A stretch of 64,000 bases of DNA from Halictus rubicundus (Eukaryota > Arthropoda > Insecta > Hymenoptera > Halictidae), in contig NC_135161.1 in assembly GCF_050948215.1 (NCBI RefSeq), positions 3,816,830-3,880,829 on the forward strand. Direction: 5' to 3'. Shown here in pieces: positions 31,519 to 43,549 of this stretch. The position numbers were made by a program, and so were the translations under genes. Each line of letters starts with the position of its first letter. The stretch's first letter is position 1. The notes under the pieces are model-generated. The model did not search any database. It was not told the DNA's origin and worked only from the letters and a program-made list of their open reading frames with translations.

Positions 31519-32172
31519 TTGAAGAGAGAAGTCATCCTTTTGTCCGAACTGACCGTTCTATGTAAGTGCTATGTAAGCATGCTTATGAATCAACGGCTAT
31601 CGCCATTGTATATTGTTTTGAAAGAAGTCAAAGGGCAGTTAGGACCTCATGTACGAAGAAGTGTGTTCACAGCACCTAATGTCCACATTGAAGCTTCCAC
31701 ATCGGGTAAACTAACGAAAGAATTATTTAGAACGTGGTTGACTGAAGTATTTCTCCCATCTGCTCCAGAAAATTCTGTTTTACTTCTTGATTCATGGAAT
31801 GGATATAACGACGAGATCATACGTAACGCCCTGCCAGAGGGCCGATCTTCCGATCTTGCAATATTATTAAATATTGATATCAATCTACACGCAAGAGATA
31901 ATATTATTAAACTACACTCATTAATCCACAACCAATTATCAGCTGCGCGTTATAAACGGCTGTTTCAATATGCTTGGTTCCGCAGTGGATATATAGAAGA
32001 GCAGCCAGGAGAATTTGAAAATCCCGTAGAGTTCTGCTTTACAAAATTAGATGGTCTAACGTGTTTCCATTGCTCAAATGTAGTTGTACTTAAATGTTCT
32101 TGGTGCAAAGAACATTTATGTTTTTCTCATTTTATCCTTGAGTATCATTATTGCCAGAATTATGTAGAATAA
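31519..32172 (+). pseudogene. DDE-superfamily transposase fragment with C-terminal zinc-binding motif
   Basis: Frame of 217 codons without a proper ATG at its start. SPLYIVLKEVKGQLGPHVRR, then VFTAPNVHIEAS, SGKLTKELFRTWL and NSVLLLDSWNGYND (a DDE_1-type catalytic strand with Asp). Later come INLHARDNIIKLHSLIHNQL and YKRLFQYAWFRSGYIEE, then a Cys/His cluster with CFHC, CSWCKEHLC and HYC. The jump from EGRSSDLAILL to NIDINLHARD lacks the usual next catalytic segment, which suggests an internal deletion. The N-terminal HTH domain is absent. Confidence 0.6.
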
Positions 32173-32490
32173 TCTTTGCGGATAGCTCTTCTTTCAAAAT
32201 CAGCTCTTTTCAGAGCTACCACAAACGACGCGGGAAACTCTAGCTTCGATTACTTTAATGATCCACAGTTTAAAAAGGTTGCAGATATATTTTGACCGAA
32301 GGCCCAACAACCGCGCAATATCAATATTGCCAGAATTATGTGGAATAATCTTTGCGGACAGCTCTTCTTTCAAAATCAGCTCTTTTCAGAGCTACCATGA
32401 ACGACGAGGGAAACTCCAGCTTCGAGGATTCACAGTTTAAAAAGGCTGCAGGTATATTTTGACCGAAGGCCCAACGATTGCGGAATTTCA
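32149..32490 (+). repeat. Tandem duplication of about 175 bp
   Basis: ATTGCCAGAATTATGTAGAA, a CTTTGCGGA-AGCTCTTC block, CAGCTCTTTTCAGAGCTACC, CAGTTTAAAAAGG and TTTTGACCGAAGGCCCAAC occur twice in the same order (from about 32150 and 32325). The first unit begins in the last codons of the transposase fragment. Confidence 0.85.
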
Positions 32491-33048
32491 CAGGCGAATT
32501 GGCTATAAAAGTCGGTACCCTTACTCCGCCGCACAGTGGTCTGAGAGCGGCTAAAACTCCATATTTTCAAGTGTCTTATAAAATGAAATTTGTTATATTT
32601 TTTACTAGTAGGGGATTAAATCAAAACGTTTCAAGGATGAATCAAATTCGGCAATTCCATAAAAATGAATTAAATTCGGCCATGCTAAACATACCTAGGT
32701 TTCAGAATGAACTCAAGCGCATGTTTGAAGAAACCGTATGCGCCTGTAAAAATAGAAATACGAAAAATATTTTTTTTTCCTGGCTTACTTCGAGTACTAA
32801 GACTCGGAAACAATCGTGGAAACTATTTATTTTTAATTTCTTCGAGCAGTTTTACATGTAATGCCATTAAACGTGGAAAAGAGCAACGTTAATGAAGTTT
32901 AAAAAGCGATATCTCTCTTGCGCCAACGTGTGCCAACGTGCGCATGCTAAAAACACGTTTGTAGATGTCTAAGTAAATAATAAATCCAAAATTATACTGC
33001 GGCAACCTGCGGCTTCGCGTTTTATCTCATGAAATGTCGGTGAAAAAC
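32491..33048. other. Non-coding remainder
   Basis: A 127-codon plus frame (32478-32861) shows no domain and overlaps repeat sequence, so it is not called. Nothing else recognised. Confidence 0.3.
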
Positions 33049-33178
33049 GTGGTGTCCCGGGTGAGGTCAGGTTTTTAGTGGGTCTAGGTACGCCAAAAAT
33101 CTGCTACCTGAGCCCCACACTACCCCATTCTGGGATGTGCGTAAGGCATTTTCCTCCTCTTACTTAAAGAAAAAAAAG
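33049..33178 (+). mobile_element. R1-related 3' end with poly(A)
   Basis: GTCCCGGGTGAGGTCAGG, TTTTTAGTGGGT, CCTGAGCCCCACA and GCGTAAGGCATTTTCC, then an A run (about 33168-33178). The order matches the terminal 3' UTR of the copies at 26890-27034 and 27520-27637, but it is strongly diverged. A separate, older subfamily. Confidence 0.5.
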
Positions 33179-33380
33179 TATACCTTTTTCGTGTAAATAA
33201 TAAGCTTAATTAAAATTTAAATAACCGTTACCTCTATATCATAAATTTTCATTAAATCTTGTTCATAAGCGTATTCTTCTTATTTCATTTTATTTTAAAT
33301 TACATAAAATTATTATTATTTAAATTAAGTAGTATTTTTTTATGGAGAGGAATTATTTTTTATCATTTTTAATCTAAATT

Positions 33381-34214
33381 GTTTCTATACTCATTTAAAG
33401 CAGAATAAATGCTTTTTCAATTTATATAAATAAACTTTTATTTATTGATAGTAAACAAAATAATAATTGTTGTTGAAAATTTAAATACCTATTTAGCGCT
33501 ATTTATATCTTGAAATTGATTCATATAAACTGTTGTTGGCTTCTTTGAACCTTTTGTTATCAAATACAATTTTCAAAAAGGGCGGAAAAATATTCAGAAG
33601 ATTGTCAAAAAATATTTTAGTGACAGTTGTTATGCGAGGTTCTATATTCGTTACAAGTTGCGGCATGTCTGTTATTATCGATAATTATTATCGATATTGT
33701 TATTATTGATAAACAATTACTTCAAAACTGATAACAATAATGGTAAGAGATCAACTAAATCTGAACTCATGTATGCTTTTACGATTTAACGATTAGTCAG
33801 ATCAGCAATAAACAGAATTTTATACAGATTTATTGTTTATAATTAATAAGTTCTTGCACAACTTATGAAAATATTTGGAAAAAAGAACTAATAATTGTAT
33901 ATGTAATGTTAACATATAATAACAGACACGCTGCAACTTGTAACGAATATGGAACCTCTCATAACAGCTGTCATTAAAATTTTTGTTGACAATCTTTTGA
34001 ATATTTTTCCGTCCTTTTCGAAAATTGTATTTGATAACAAAAGGTTCAAAGAAGCCAACAACTGTTTATATGAATCAATTTCAAGATAAAAATAGCGCTA
34101 AATAGGTATTTCAATTTTTAACAACAATTATTATTATGTTTACTATCAATAAATAAAAGTTTATTTATATAAATTGAAAAAGCATTTATTTAGCTTTAAA
34201 ATGGGTATAGAAAC
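33381..34214. mobile_element. Palindromic (foldback-type) element, about 830 bp
   Basis: Left arm about 33381-33690 and right arm about 33905-34214 are inverted repeats: outer GTTTCTATACTCATTTAAAG against the inverse of GCTTTAAAATGGGTATAGAAAC, with an inner shared GGCTTCTTTGAACCTTTTGT and ATGCGAGGTTC/GAACCTCTCAT. The centre is AT-rich and non-coding. Target duplication not resolved. Confidence 0.75.
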
Positions 34215-34469
34215 AGAAAGCATTGTACTTAAACAGAGATGAAATATTCAGGTTGAATTAATCATGTAATATCTCGTTTCGTTTACTTTTCCAGAATTGC
34301 GACTGTAACTTGGAAAATAGCCGAAATACGCGCTGTGCATTACACGGCAGTAACAGTAAATTGGCAACTATGCGACGAATATTCTCCGATGTGGTTTGGC
34401 AACTACGCCTTCGATACCTGTGATTCAATTTAATTCCTAAACTCACCACTCTAAATCGTAGAGGGCATA

Positions 34470-34655
34470 CCAAAACCTCTGATTTTTTGAACGGTCGATA
34501 TTTCAAAACATCGGACACGAAGTCCCATAAGATGATAGGTCTATTCTTATACCTCGTCTGTGCCAAAACCTCTGATTTTTTGAACGGTCGATATTTCAGA
34601 ACATCGGACACGAAGTCCCATAAGATGATAGGTCTATCCTTATACCTCGTCTGCG
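34470..34655. repeat. 93-bp tandem duplication containing GACGAGGTAT cores (minus orientation)
   Basis: Units 34470-34562 and 34563-34655 differ at a few positions. Each holds CCAAAACCTCTGATTTTTTG, AACGGTCGATATTTCA and GGACACGAAGTCCCATAAG, ending CTTATACCTCGTCTG. A minus frame stays open through both units only because 93 is a multiple of three; no domain. Confidence 0.85.
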
Positions 34656-35984
34656 GTACTATAAGTGTATCGATTCGAAAGACTGCTGCGGGCACGCGCA
34701 AGCGTGCTTCCCAGGATTCGAATTGTAACTGAACTCCTCTTTCTGTAGGGGTCACACGTTCAGAACGATAAAAATGCTTAAACTGCTATCCGCAGACACC
34801 TAGCAGTAAAGGGTTAAGATAAGAGTAACGAAGAAGTTCCAGATTTCAACAAATAGAAGTTGCAAGTTTTTAATATGATTCAGTCTACACAATCAGATAA
34901 TGAAGAAACTTAAAATAAATTGGAGTCCTTAAACTACCTTTAATTCGTATTTAATTTTATGTCTTCAAAATATATGTAAATTACAAATTATAACACATAC
35001 GTTTGATAAATGCATTACAATGGAAACAGAAAATATTTATGTATAATAATAGTTTACAATTAAAATCAACCCATATTAGGAACAGCCTGGTTCTGCAACC
35101 AAAAAGCTTTTCAATTTATCACATATGAATAATTGGAATAATGTTCTATCATAAAAATATAACATTTCATAACAAACCACGGAAAATAATTTTATTATAT
35201 GTTTAAAAGCCATATATACTACAGTCATTTTAAATATGTTACGGAATATTTTTATATTTGTTCCCTAAATGTGTCTCAAATTTAATAATACCGTAAAATA
35301 ATGATTTCATAATATTGAATCGCAAAATTATTAAGTTCTCATGTTTTTGAATGGAAATCAAAAGCAAAAATGCAAAAAATATAGTAAAAGAAAACACATA
35401 AAAGTGAATTTTAATATTCTACATACTAAACCACAGAAATATTTCTCCCTTTTATTCGCTTATGAAATACTGACAAACATATTTAATAACCATAGGAGTA
35501 CCTAAAATTATATGACTTTTATAAAAAGTGTACCTTAGCTAAATTTGTATCACTCTTAAACTCATCATAAACAAAGTCGTAAACATTATATCGTCTCTAC
35601 AAATAATTCTGAATAATATGTTCCATTGTCTTTATGAAAGTTACATGTAAAAGTAAAATGCATACACTATATATTACATGATTTTAAAAATTTTCTCCGA
35701 TGTATGTACATTTCCGTAATCACACGTGTTACGATTACGAGGATATCTTCAGCGTTTACACAGCATTTTACAAAAATTAGTACGTTAAGAAAACATCGAA
35801 TTTTTCACAATTTATTCTTCACTTTTTTTTACCTTGCGAACGTGGTACTGTGCAGTCAAACTTTCCACCGAACTGTTATTATTTTTAATACCTTAATTAT
35901 ATAGTGCTATAACAGCAATTTTATATGAAGTTTGTTTAATAATTGATTTTACGTTTACATTGTACATCCTATATTTATTAGCTT
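34656..35984. other. 3' flank of VMP1
   Basis: AT-rich. On the minus strand AATAAA signals occur at about 35978-35973 and 35816-35811, downstream of the VMP1 stop; either could end the transcript. No other gene. Confidence 0.4.
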
Positions 35985-38900
35985 TTAATCGGTAGACAGT
36001 TTAGTTCGTTTACGATGATAATTTCTTGCCAATGCATGAATAATTGTTACTAGGAAATAACATACCATCAACATTACAAATTTATCAAATAACCATGAAA
36101 TTGTTGTTGCTCCATCCTGTAAGTAAAATATATTTTGATATACTTTCAGACATACCAAACATAAGTAATTGAAAGTAAGAAAACCATACCGCAGATGTTT
36201 TATCGTGCAACTTTTGTTTCTGTTGAATAAGATACTTTTTCAACGGCTCTTGAAACTTGGAACCCACATATGGCACAACTGCCAGTAACTTAATAAATTT
36301 ATCTAGAAGTTCCTCATTAAAAGCTATAATTACTGCAAGCTGTTGAATGTGCATTTTTACAACAGCCTTTCCAATAAGTGTTGCACCAAAAAATGTCCAA
36401 AAAGGAATTAGATAGTGACCACACGTCAGTCCAGCAAGATCAAATAATGGATTGGGGATCTGCAAATCATTTATTTTGATAATAACAAGTCACTACAAAG
36501 GGCCTAGCCGAATAAGATGGTCAAAACTGCCCTTAGACGTTTTTCAATAATTAATGAACCATTCGAAAGCTGACCAAGAAAAACCCCTCTGAGCCAAATT
36601 TCAACCCCCTATCCTGCTCGTGAGGGTAGTTACAGGGTAAATTAGATTTTGAGCTTTTCCGTGCATTTTCCGCACTCTGATGCTTCCCAAAATTCTGAAA
36701 AAAATGTGACATATTTTGGACCCTAAGGCAGATTTTTGAGAATTTTTTCAGATTTTTTGGATGCAAACTGTGGTCGTAAAAAATGAAAAACCTCAAAAAA
36801 ATCGGAAAAATGCAGGTTTCTCAAAAATATGAAAACATGCTATTGAGCTGTTTAGTGCCCCAATAAAGTACCATAACAGGCAGTGTCCTCAATTTGTTTT
36901 AGATTTTTTGTTGTGGGAAGTCTTTGTCAAAAACAAGAAAAACCGAATTTTTTCCACGTTTCTGCTATTAGGAGGAAAGTTACACTTGTTGATTTTATCG
37001 CAAGTATATATTAAGTCATTTTTAACGTTATTACATTGAAACAAGTAAGTGTTTGACCTCAGAAATATGTTTTAAGAGAAAAATAAATTCTATTTCGTGC
37101 GATATATACCAGAATGTTCGCAACGTTTACAACATCGCCGGTTGGCCGAGCAGTCAAGGTGTCGGACTACGGAGCGGAAACGCTGGGTTCGAATCCCGTC
37201 GAGGGTAAAGTTTTTTTTTTCCCTACATCATCTTTATTTTTTCAATTTCTTATATAGTTTATTCATGTGATTTTAACAATATTTTTTTAATGTTTTAAAA
37301 ATATTTAAGAAACATTTTTGAGTAAAATATATGTAAATGTAGTTTTAGAGTTATCTATCACTTCCTCGATTCTCTAATTGTATATGATCTTCATTACGGT
37401 CCTCTCTAACATTCTTAATATTAAAATTCATTAATCTGGTTTCTAAGCCTTGCGTCTTCATAAATTAGGGAGGAAATGAGAAGAACTCTGAATAAATAAC
37501 ACGCAGCAAAGTATTGGTTTTTGTCAAATTGAAAGAAAAGGGCTACATACTACCACTATTTTTAAAGTGAGGTATCAGGTACAAATAAGCCTTAGCCATA
37601 CCTCTTTATTGTAACGTACATGAGGATGTATTTCCGTTTATAGTTACTTGATTGAAAACCATCATGAAGAGGGGAGACTTTTGTATTGTCGACAGAGGTT
37701 TTCGAGATGTTACATCTCATTTAACAGGTCTTGGTTTCAGAGTTCTCATGCCTGCTTTAAAAGGTAATCGTTCTCAACTTTCGACGAAAGAGTCGAATTA
37801 TTCCCGAAAAGTCGCGAAAATTCATTGGGTTGAGAGGCAATGTATAGTATACAAGGTCAAAAGTACCAGCTTCTACACAAACAAGTAGACAACGAACCTT
37901 TCCAAAAATTGGACATAATTGGAACTGCAAAACGACTCCATTTCAAACAGTATCTTCGGTAGATACTCTGGATTTTCCGGAAATGACAGAAGTAGATTTA
38001 AAAATTCTTTTCACGGAATCTTACCAATTTTCGCAAGCAATTTCTATATTTGGCGGAAATCGTGGACGAACACAATAATATAAATATTAATTTATTGCCT
38101 AATCCAAGAAAATAATATCATTAAATTCGAAGTCAAATCGGAGTAATATATAAATAAAAGTTAGTTAAAAATGTTACCTCAATATTTTTTAAAAACATTA
38201 AAAAAATATTGTTAAAATCACATGAATAAACTATATAAGAAATTGAAAAAATAAAGATGATGTAGGGAAAAAAAAAACTTTACCCTCGACGGGATTCGAA
38301 CCCAGCGATTCCGCTCCGTAGTCCGACACCTTGACTGCTCGGCCAACCGGCGATGTTGTAAACGTTGCGAACATTCTGGTATATATCGCACGAAATAGAA
38401 TTTATTTTTCTCTTAAAACATATTTCTGAAGTCAAACACTTACTTGTTTCAGTGTAATAACGTTAAAAATGACTTAATATATACTTGCGATAAAATCAAC
38501 AAGTGTAACTTTCCTCCTAATAGCAGAAACGTGGAAAAAATTCGGTTTTTCTTGTTTTTGACAAAGACTTCCCACAACAAAAAATCTAAAAAAAATTGAG
38601 GACACTGCCTGTTATGGTACTTTATTGGGGCACTAAACAGCTCAATAGCATGTTTTCATATTTTTGAGAAACCTGCATTTTTCCGATTTTTTTGAGGTTT
38701 TTCATTTTTTACGACCACAGTTTGCATCCAAAAAATCTGAAAAAATTCTCAAAAACCTGCCTTAGGGTCCAAAATATGTCACATTTTTTTCAGAATTTTG
38801 GGAAGCATCAGAGTGCGGAAAATGCACGGAAAAGCTCAAAATCTAATTTACCCTGTAACTACCCTCACGAGCAAGATAGGGGGTTGAAATTTGGCTCAGA

Positions 38901-41481
38901 GGGGTTTTTCTTGGTCAGCTTTCGAATGGTTCATTAATTATTGAAAAACGTCTAAGAGCAGTTTTGACCATCTTATTCGGCTAGGCCCTTTTATCCTGAT
39001 TCTACAACTCAAAACCGACTGAGCTTGTGATGATAAACCGTCTACGAGACCGTGCAGCATGTGACCGTGGCATGAAATTTTCTTGCGAACTAATTACCCA
39101 TTATTAAGAATACAAAAATAGGAAAACGTTTACTTACTGAAGCACAGGCAAGGATTCCCCAGAAGCCTGCTTTTTGTACAAAATGTTTCATCGTTAGTTT
39201 GATACGTATCAAGAATGATACATTTTCACCATTTTCTAAAGCTTCTAAAGCTTCTAACTCTTTCAAGTCTTCTTGATCGAATTTGTCGCTTTTGTTGTTT
39301 TGTCGACTAGTTCGAGCAGCTCTAGCCATAAAATACGGCGGCAATTCACCAAGGGCAGTACCAGCACCCCAAAGCATGGCTTCTACACGGACTTTTCTCA
39401 TGATATTTAATATTCCTGCTGTCCACATTGGATCAACTTTTGTGGGACATATTATTTGATCAGGATATGGTGGTTCAGGAAAATTAAGCGCACCGCACTC
39501 ATATGCAGCCATTGTAACAGCTGCTATGTGTGGCCCTAAATAAAGTACGAAAGTATGTAAGCCGGTACCAAGACCTACACTAGAAAGGACACCTAAACCT
39601 ATCCAATATAACCACCAAATCACTTTGATCTCCCATGCTTTTAAAATCTGAAAATATGAAAATATTTAATAATTTTAATCTCAGCCTTACGCTTTATATG
39701 TGCAGAAATTATGTAAAACTTATGCAGAAATTTTATTCTTTTTCCAGCTTGTAAAAATGTTCTTGGTAATATCAACATCTAATCAATTACATGTTTTATT
39801 GTCAGGCCGCTTATTATCAGCAGTTATACTGTCACACTTTGTTGTCATTTAGTATACAAGTATACAGGAAATTGTTAGTTCTGCTACTATTTCAAAAAAA
39901 TGTAAGATCTCATGATATTCAATAAATGAAAATGTAACATCTTCATTAATAGATGTTAAATTACACAAAATAAGTACACCGTTTTCCAAGTACATTTGAA
40001 AATTTTGCAGAATTGTATCTCCTACACTAAAAATTTTGTATCTATAACAACTGCATTGTGTTTTACAAGTTGAAGACACTGTAAATCCATAAATATTCGC
40101 TATCTCAAGACGAGTTCTTATATCTTAATGCATATTTGCATAGTGTGTTATGAATTGCTTGTGCTGCAATGTATAGTTCTTGGAACAAACTACTTGGAGC
40201 AAATAAAATGTTGTATTTAATATCAAAGTATGAAATAATAACATTTATAAAATAAAATGTAGATGTCTGCTACATTACCACTGTCGTTTAAAGTATTTTG
40301 AATGCAAGGTGTTTATACGATCAGCGACGAACTACAATATACCCAGTAAACAATTTGCTATGAATTTGCCATCAGTCTACAAATTCCGATCCATTTGTTT
40401 CCACATTTGGCTTGGTGTTTGTCGATAAGTTTTGGTGTCAAATTCATAGCAAATAGGGACAAAAATCTGCTTCAAGCAGGGATTGGTACCAAATTGACCG
40501 CCTTTTGCTCGCAAAGTGTGATAAAAACATTTATCAAAATTTGCTCGAAACAGATTTGGCTAACTGGGAAAGTACAGAGCATTTGGTTCTAGTATTCATT
40601 ATATTCAACAAGGTACCACATAATAATATTATAATAATATTTGTTGAAGGTTGTAAAATAATTAAAAAATCGGGGATCTGGATCGATTATCTGTGCCGCT
40701 CGTCCACTGGATCGTGCCGCTACACTAATGCGAATCAGACTACTCCATTATTAGAAAAATGTTCCTCTTACAGAGTAGGTATTATTAATCGGTAGAAATA
40801 TTTTCTATTAGATTTACCGATGTGTTTAATATGAAATCATTTATTAGTTTATTCAAGTTGATCCATCAGACGCGTTATGAATTCTTCTTCAATAAGTTTA
40901 AGCATTTCCCGTGAGATTACTGTATATGCACTTATAGTCTACAGATACTTTTTTACTAATTGTAATGCAAGTTACTTTGCATTACAATTTTATTAACGGA
41001 AAATTAGTGTAAATATGATCTCAATGATATCGTATTTGGTATCATTTTAATCAGAAAAATTCCACAAATATATTGGTGAAAGACTCGTAAAAAAATAATT
41101 AATAATAAAAAAGTTTAAGTGGATTATAATTTTGATATCTACAAATTTAATATTTACCTGTTGATGCGGGCCAACAATTCTACTTAACACCAGGAACAAT
41201 ACAATTATTGAAACTGTGCTCCATACTGTTCTCTTGTAAAGTAGTGTCTTATTTCCTAGGCTCAGTATATTACTAAAGAGTTCCCGAAAAAAATAATTGA
41301 GAGTAGTAATTGGATGTTGCCATAATGTTAGACATTCAGGATCTATATTACATTCGTTATCCGAATTCTTTCGATCTCTTGAGGACTGTGTAAATGATTT
41401 CTTTGCCTCTATGTTTTGTTGAGCACCATTAGCAGGAGTTGAGTCTTTCACACGTTGAATGGCAGTGGTATTTTCCAACAT
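35985..41481 (-). CDS. VMP1: Vacuole membrane protein 1 (VMP1)
   Basis: Coding exons 41481-41158, 39647-39138, 36459-36190 and 36116-35985 are all phase 0 and give 411 aa, near the human length of about 406. VMP1 is an ER multi-spanning lipid scramblase of the DedA/VTT group, needed for autophagosome formation and lipoprotein release. Diagnostic segments: IVGPHQQ; YWIGLGVLSSVGLGTGLHTF; YLGPHIAAVTMAAYECG; FPEPPYPDQI; EAMLWGAGTALGELPPYFMA; GFWGILACAS then IPNPLFDLAGLTCGHY; IPFWTFFGATLIGKA. The acidic stretch KFDQEDLKELEALEALENGE is in the middle loop. The C-terminus ends RNYHRKRTKLSTD. The first coding exon has an acceptor 21 nt before its ATG, so a 5' UTR exon lies upstream. A 2.5-kb transposon fills most of the 36460-39137 intron. 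In Drosophila the orthologue is Tango5. Confidence 0.95.
37137..37206 (+). tRNA. tRNA-like sequence in left arm of the transposon
   Basis: GCCGGTTGGCCGAGCAGTCA then AGG looks like the 5' half of a class II (Ser/Leu type) tRNA with an A box. GGGTTCGAATCCC at 37185-37197 is a perfect B box/T arm. A T10 run (37211-37220) could terminate Pol III. The 3' acceptor side does not pair with GCCGGTT and the anticodon stem is weak, so a functional tRNA is unlikely; Pol III transcription is possible. Confidence 0.5.
37652..38080 (+). pseudogene. DDE_Tnp_4 (PIF/ISL2EU-like) transposase remnant
   Basis: The open part reads FCIVDRGFRDVTSHLTGLGF, RVLMPALKG, then RSQLSTKESNYSRKVAKIHW. This is the D-R-G-F-R-D signature with the E-x-x-x-S-R-x-x-x-K-x-(R/H)-W motif of DDE_Tnp_4 proteins. 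After a frameshift near 37888 another frame gives TLDFPEMTEVDLKILF and YQFSQA, a C-terminal match. N-terminal domains and the first catalytic Asp are missing. Confidence 0.65.
38282..38351 (-). tRNA. tRNA-like sequence in right arm (mirror copy)
   Basis: Inverse of the sequence at 37137-37206 with one or two differences (GCGGAATCGCTGG here, GCGGAAACGCTGG there). Same B box, followed on the minus strand by a T run. Confidence 0.5.
40342..40568. mobile_element. CCCAGT-ended repeat, copy 1 (VMP1 intron)
   Basis: Starts CCCAGTAAACAATTTGC and ends GATTTGGCTAACTGGG. The same two end sequences, in inverse order, bound 49400-50027. The interior is rich in CAAATTTG/GCAAATT-like words and GGTACCAAATT. 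227 bp, non-coding. Confidence 0.7.
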
Positions 41482-41502
41482 GGTATCGCTCAATTGATTA
41501 TT

Positions 41503-42980
41503 CTGCAAATAAATAGCAAATAATTTAGATCATTAGTGCATCATATAACTAAAACATACTGCAACCAATTGTAATGATTGTTACTCCAATAGTTATTAGT
41601 ATTAATTAATAGTACTCCAATAGCACTTTTTCCATAAAAATACATTTTAACTTCAGGACAAAAATTTTTTAAAGAAAATTAGCTTAACGTGACAAAAGAT
41701 AAACGTTAAAGTTAAAGCTAGCAAAATAAGCAGCAAACTGCATGCATTAATTGCTTTAATTTTTCATAATTAATGTTCATAGTAATGATCATACTCAACT
41801 CGTATACACCATTTTGTACGAAATTGAAATATAAAATACTTATCACGTAATGCAGTGTTTACTTAATATACAGTGATTTCTCTATATATGTCGCAGAGGA
41901 CTGGCTGATAAACGGCGCGGAACTATAACCCTCTACCACGGAGTATACACCGTGAGGGGCCGCGAAACTCGAGAGGCCCCGGACGCCGAAGAGTGTAAAC
42001 ATAACACGAGTCGGGTTTATCGGTGTCAGACGAGAAGGACACTGCAAATCCAATAACAAAACTTCTTTATTTTTAATTATTTTTTTATAGGACTTTCACC
42101 AACATATTTGTGGCACTTTTCTAATGAAAATGATCCCAAATATGATATAATTCGGCGCGGATCAAAGAATAGTGTCTTCTGAACGATAGACGACGTTAGT
42201 AAGACCCGTGTTGTTGTTGACATATATCGAGAATTCACTGTATTACAGTTTCCGTTTTGAACAATACGAAAGCACAATAAAATCATTGCTTTGTTCACAT
42301 TATCGTATAAGGATGTGAATATTTTCCTTTCGTGTTGCACAGGACATCAGATTTACTTATGGGTTTTATACTGGCATGTATCGTGCTCTCGTATGCTACA
42401 AAACAGAAACTTTAATGCTTCATAACTGTTGAACGGATCATTGCCGTTAATATTTTCACAGTCGACGACACGCAAAACGAACCTAACCCTAAATCTAACC
42501 TTGACAACATACATGTATATATCAAGGTCGAGATCAAAGTTCGATGTTCGTATATAAAATATGTCCGAAAATTTTGTTCTATCCGCGCCTGTTTTCAAAG
42601 TAGCTCTCAGGAAGATGGGTTGTGGGCAGTGACACCATCCCTCAAATTTAGAGTTACCACAACTATTAACCCATTTGCATCATAAGGAAATATGAGAAGA
42701 AGGCCTTTATCACCAAACTTTTTTCAGCACTCCACAGAACTTCAGGACTTCATATTTTAACATTATAAGAAAAAATCAGAATTACTACTTTCATCTCCAA
42801 CAACACCCTCCATTTCTATTTTTTAGCTAACGAATAATGATAGTGACCAACAAAGTTGAGCGTATGCATACGGCTCCGGTGATAGTGACCAAGAAAATTG
42901 AGCGTATATATACGCTAATGATGCAAATGGGTTAAAAGGTATGTATTTACTATTTCTGTCTATCTTTCAAGTTTGTAAAA
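41503..42980. other. 5' flank of VMP1 with repeat fragments
   Basis: No coding exon is assigned. 42040-42150 (CAAATCCAATAACAAAACTTC, TTTTTTTATAGGACTT, CACCAACATATTTGTGGCA) matches part of the hAT-like foldback at about 62430-62510. A non-coding first exon of VMP1 could end at the AAGTATTTT donor-like site near 41842 (minus). Confidence 0.4.
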
Positions 42981-43192
42981 CAGACCTGGGCAACTTGTGG
43001 CTCGCGAGCCACAAGCGGTTCCGCTCCCTACTCCCGGCTCCCCCCAAACTCTTGTGAAATGTAGTTGTACACGCATAAATTCGCAGTCACGTGGTCACGC
43101 ACGGTAAAGCATGAAATACTTGATAATGGGGGACCGGTACACTAGTAGTGGGAAAAGTGAAGTGACAGCGGGGATTAAGTTGCCCGTGTCTG
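42981..43192. mobile_element. hAT MITE, second copy
   Basis: Ends CAGACCTGGGCAACTT and AAGTTGCCCGTGTCTG, 212 bp, flanked by TTGTAAAA and TTGTAAAG (8 bp, one mismatch). GTGGCTCGCGAGCCAC near the left end is also seen near the right end of 21108-21340. Same family, opposite orientation. Confidence 0.85.
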
Positions 43193-43549
43193 TTGTAAAG
43201 CTTCATCAAATTCGGAGGGTGTCATATATCTCACAGTAGATATCTCGTAGACGTAGTAATTTATATAGTAGATAATAAACACAGGCATACAGTGTACGGT
43301 GCCAACCATAATTTCCTATACAGGGTCTTCGCGGTAAATTGGATCATCATTTTTCTCGTAAACAGTAAGCATTTTAAAAAGATCGAAGAGGAAGAACTTA
43401 CGGTATATATCATACTGGCGACACGATAACCTATGTCAATTTTTTATACCTGCATTATTTTTCGAGAAACGAAAATGACCTTTAGTTTTTTAAATGGAAT
43501 TCTATATATTTTTTAATGTCGTATGAACGCGTGGGTCAAGATGAACTCA

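Larger units (their letters stand above)
36497..38991. mobile_element. DNA transposon with about 0.8-kb inverted repeats, in a VMP1 intron
   Basis: Outer ends AAAGGGCCTAGCCGAATAAG (36497) and its inverse (to 38991). The inverted arms run to about 37310 and from about 38180, with only scattered differences. The centre carries a PIF/ISL2EU-like transposase remnant. Each arm holds a tRNA-like sequence. Target duplication not clear. The high arm identity suggests recent insertion or arm homogenisation. Confidence 0.85.

Noticed and set aside
37137..37206. Functional tRNA gene
   Set aside because: The 3' acceptor strand does not pair with the 5' strand and the anticodon stem has mismatches. Kept only as tRNA-like.
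42478..42500. Telomere-like CCTAACCC string
   Set aside because: A single short occurrence without tandem repetition.
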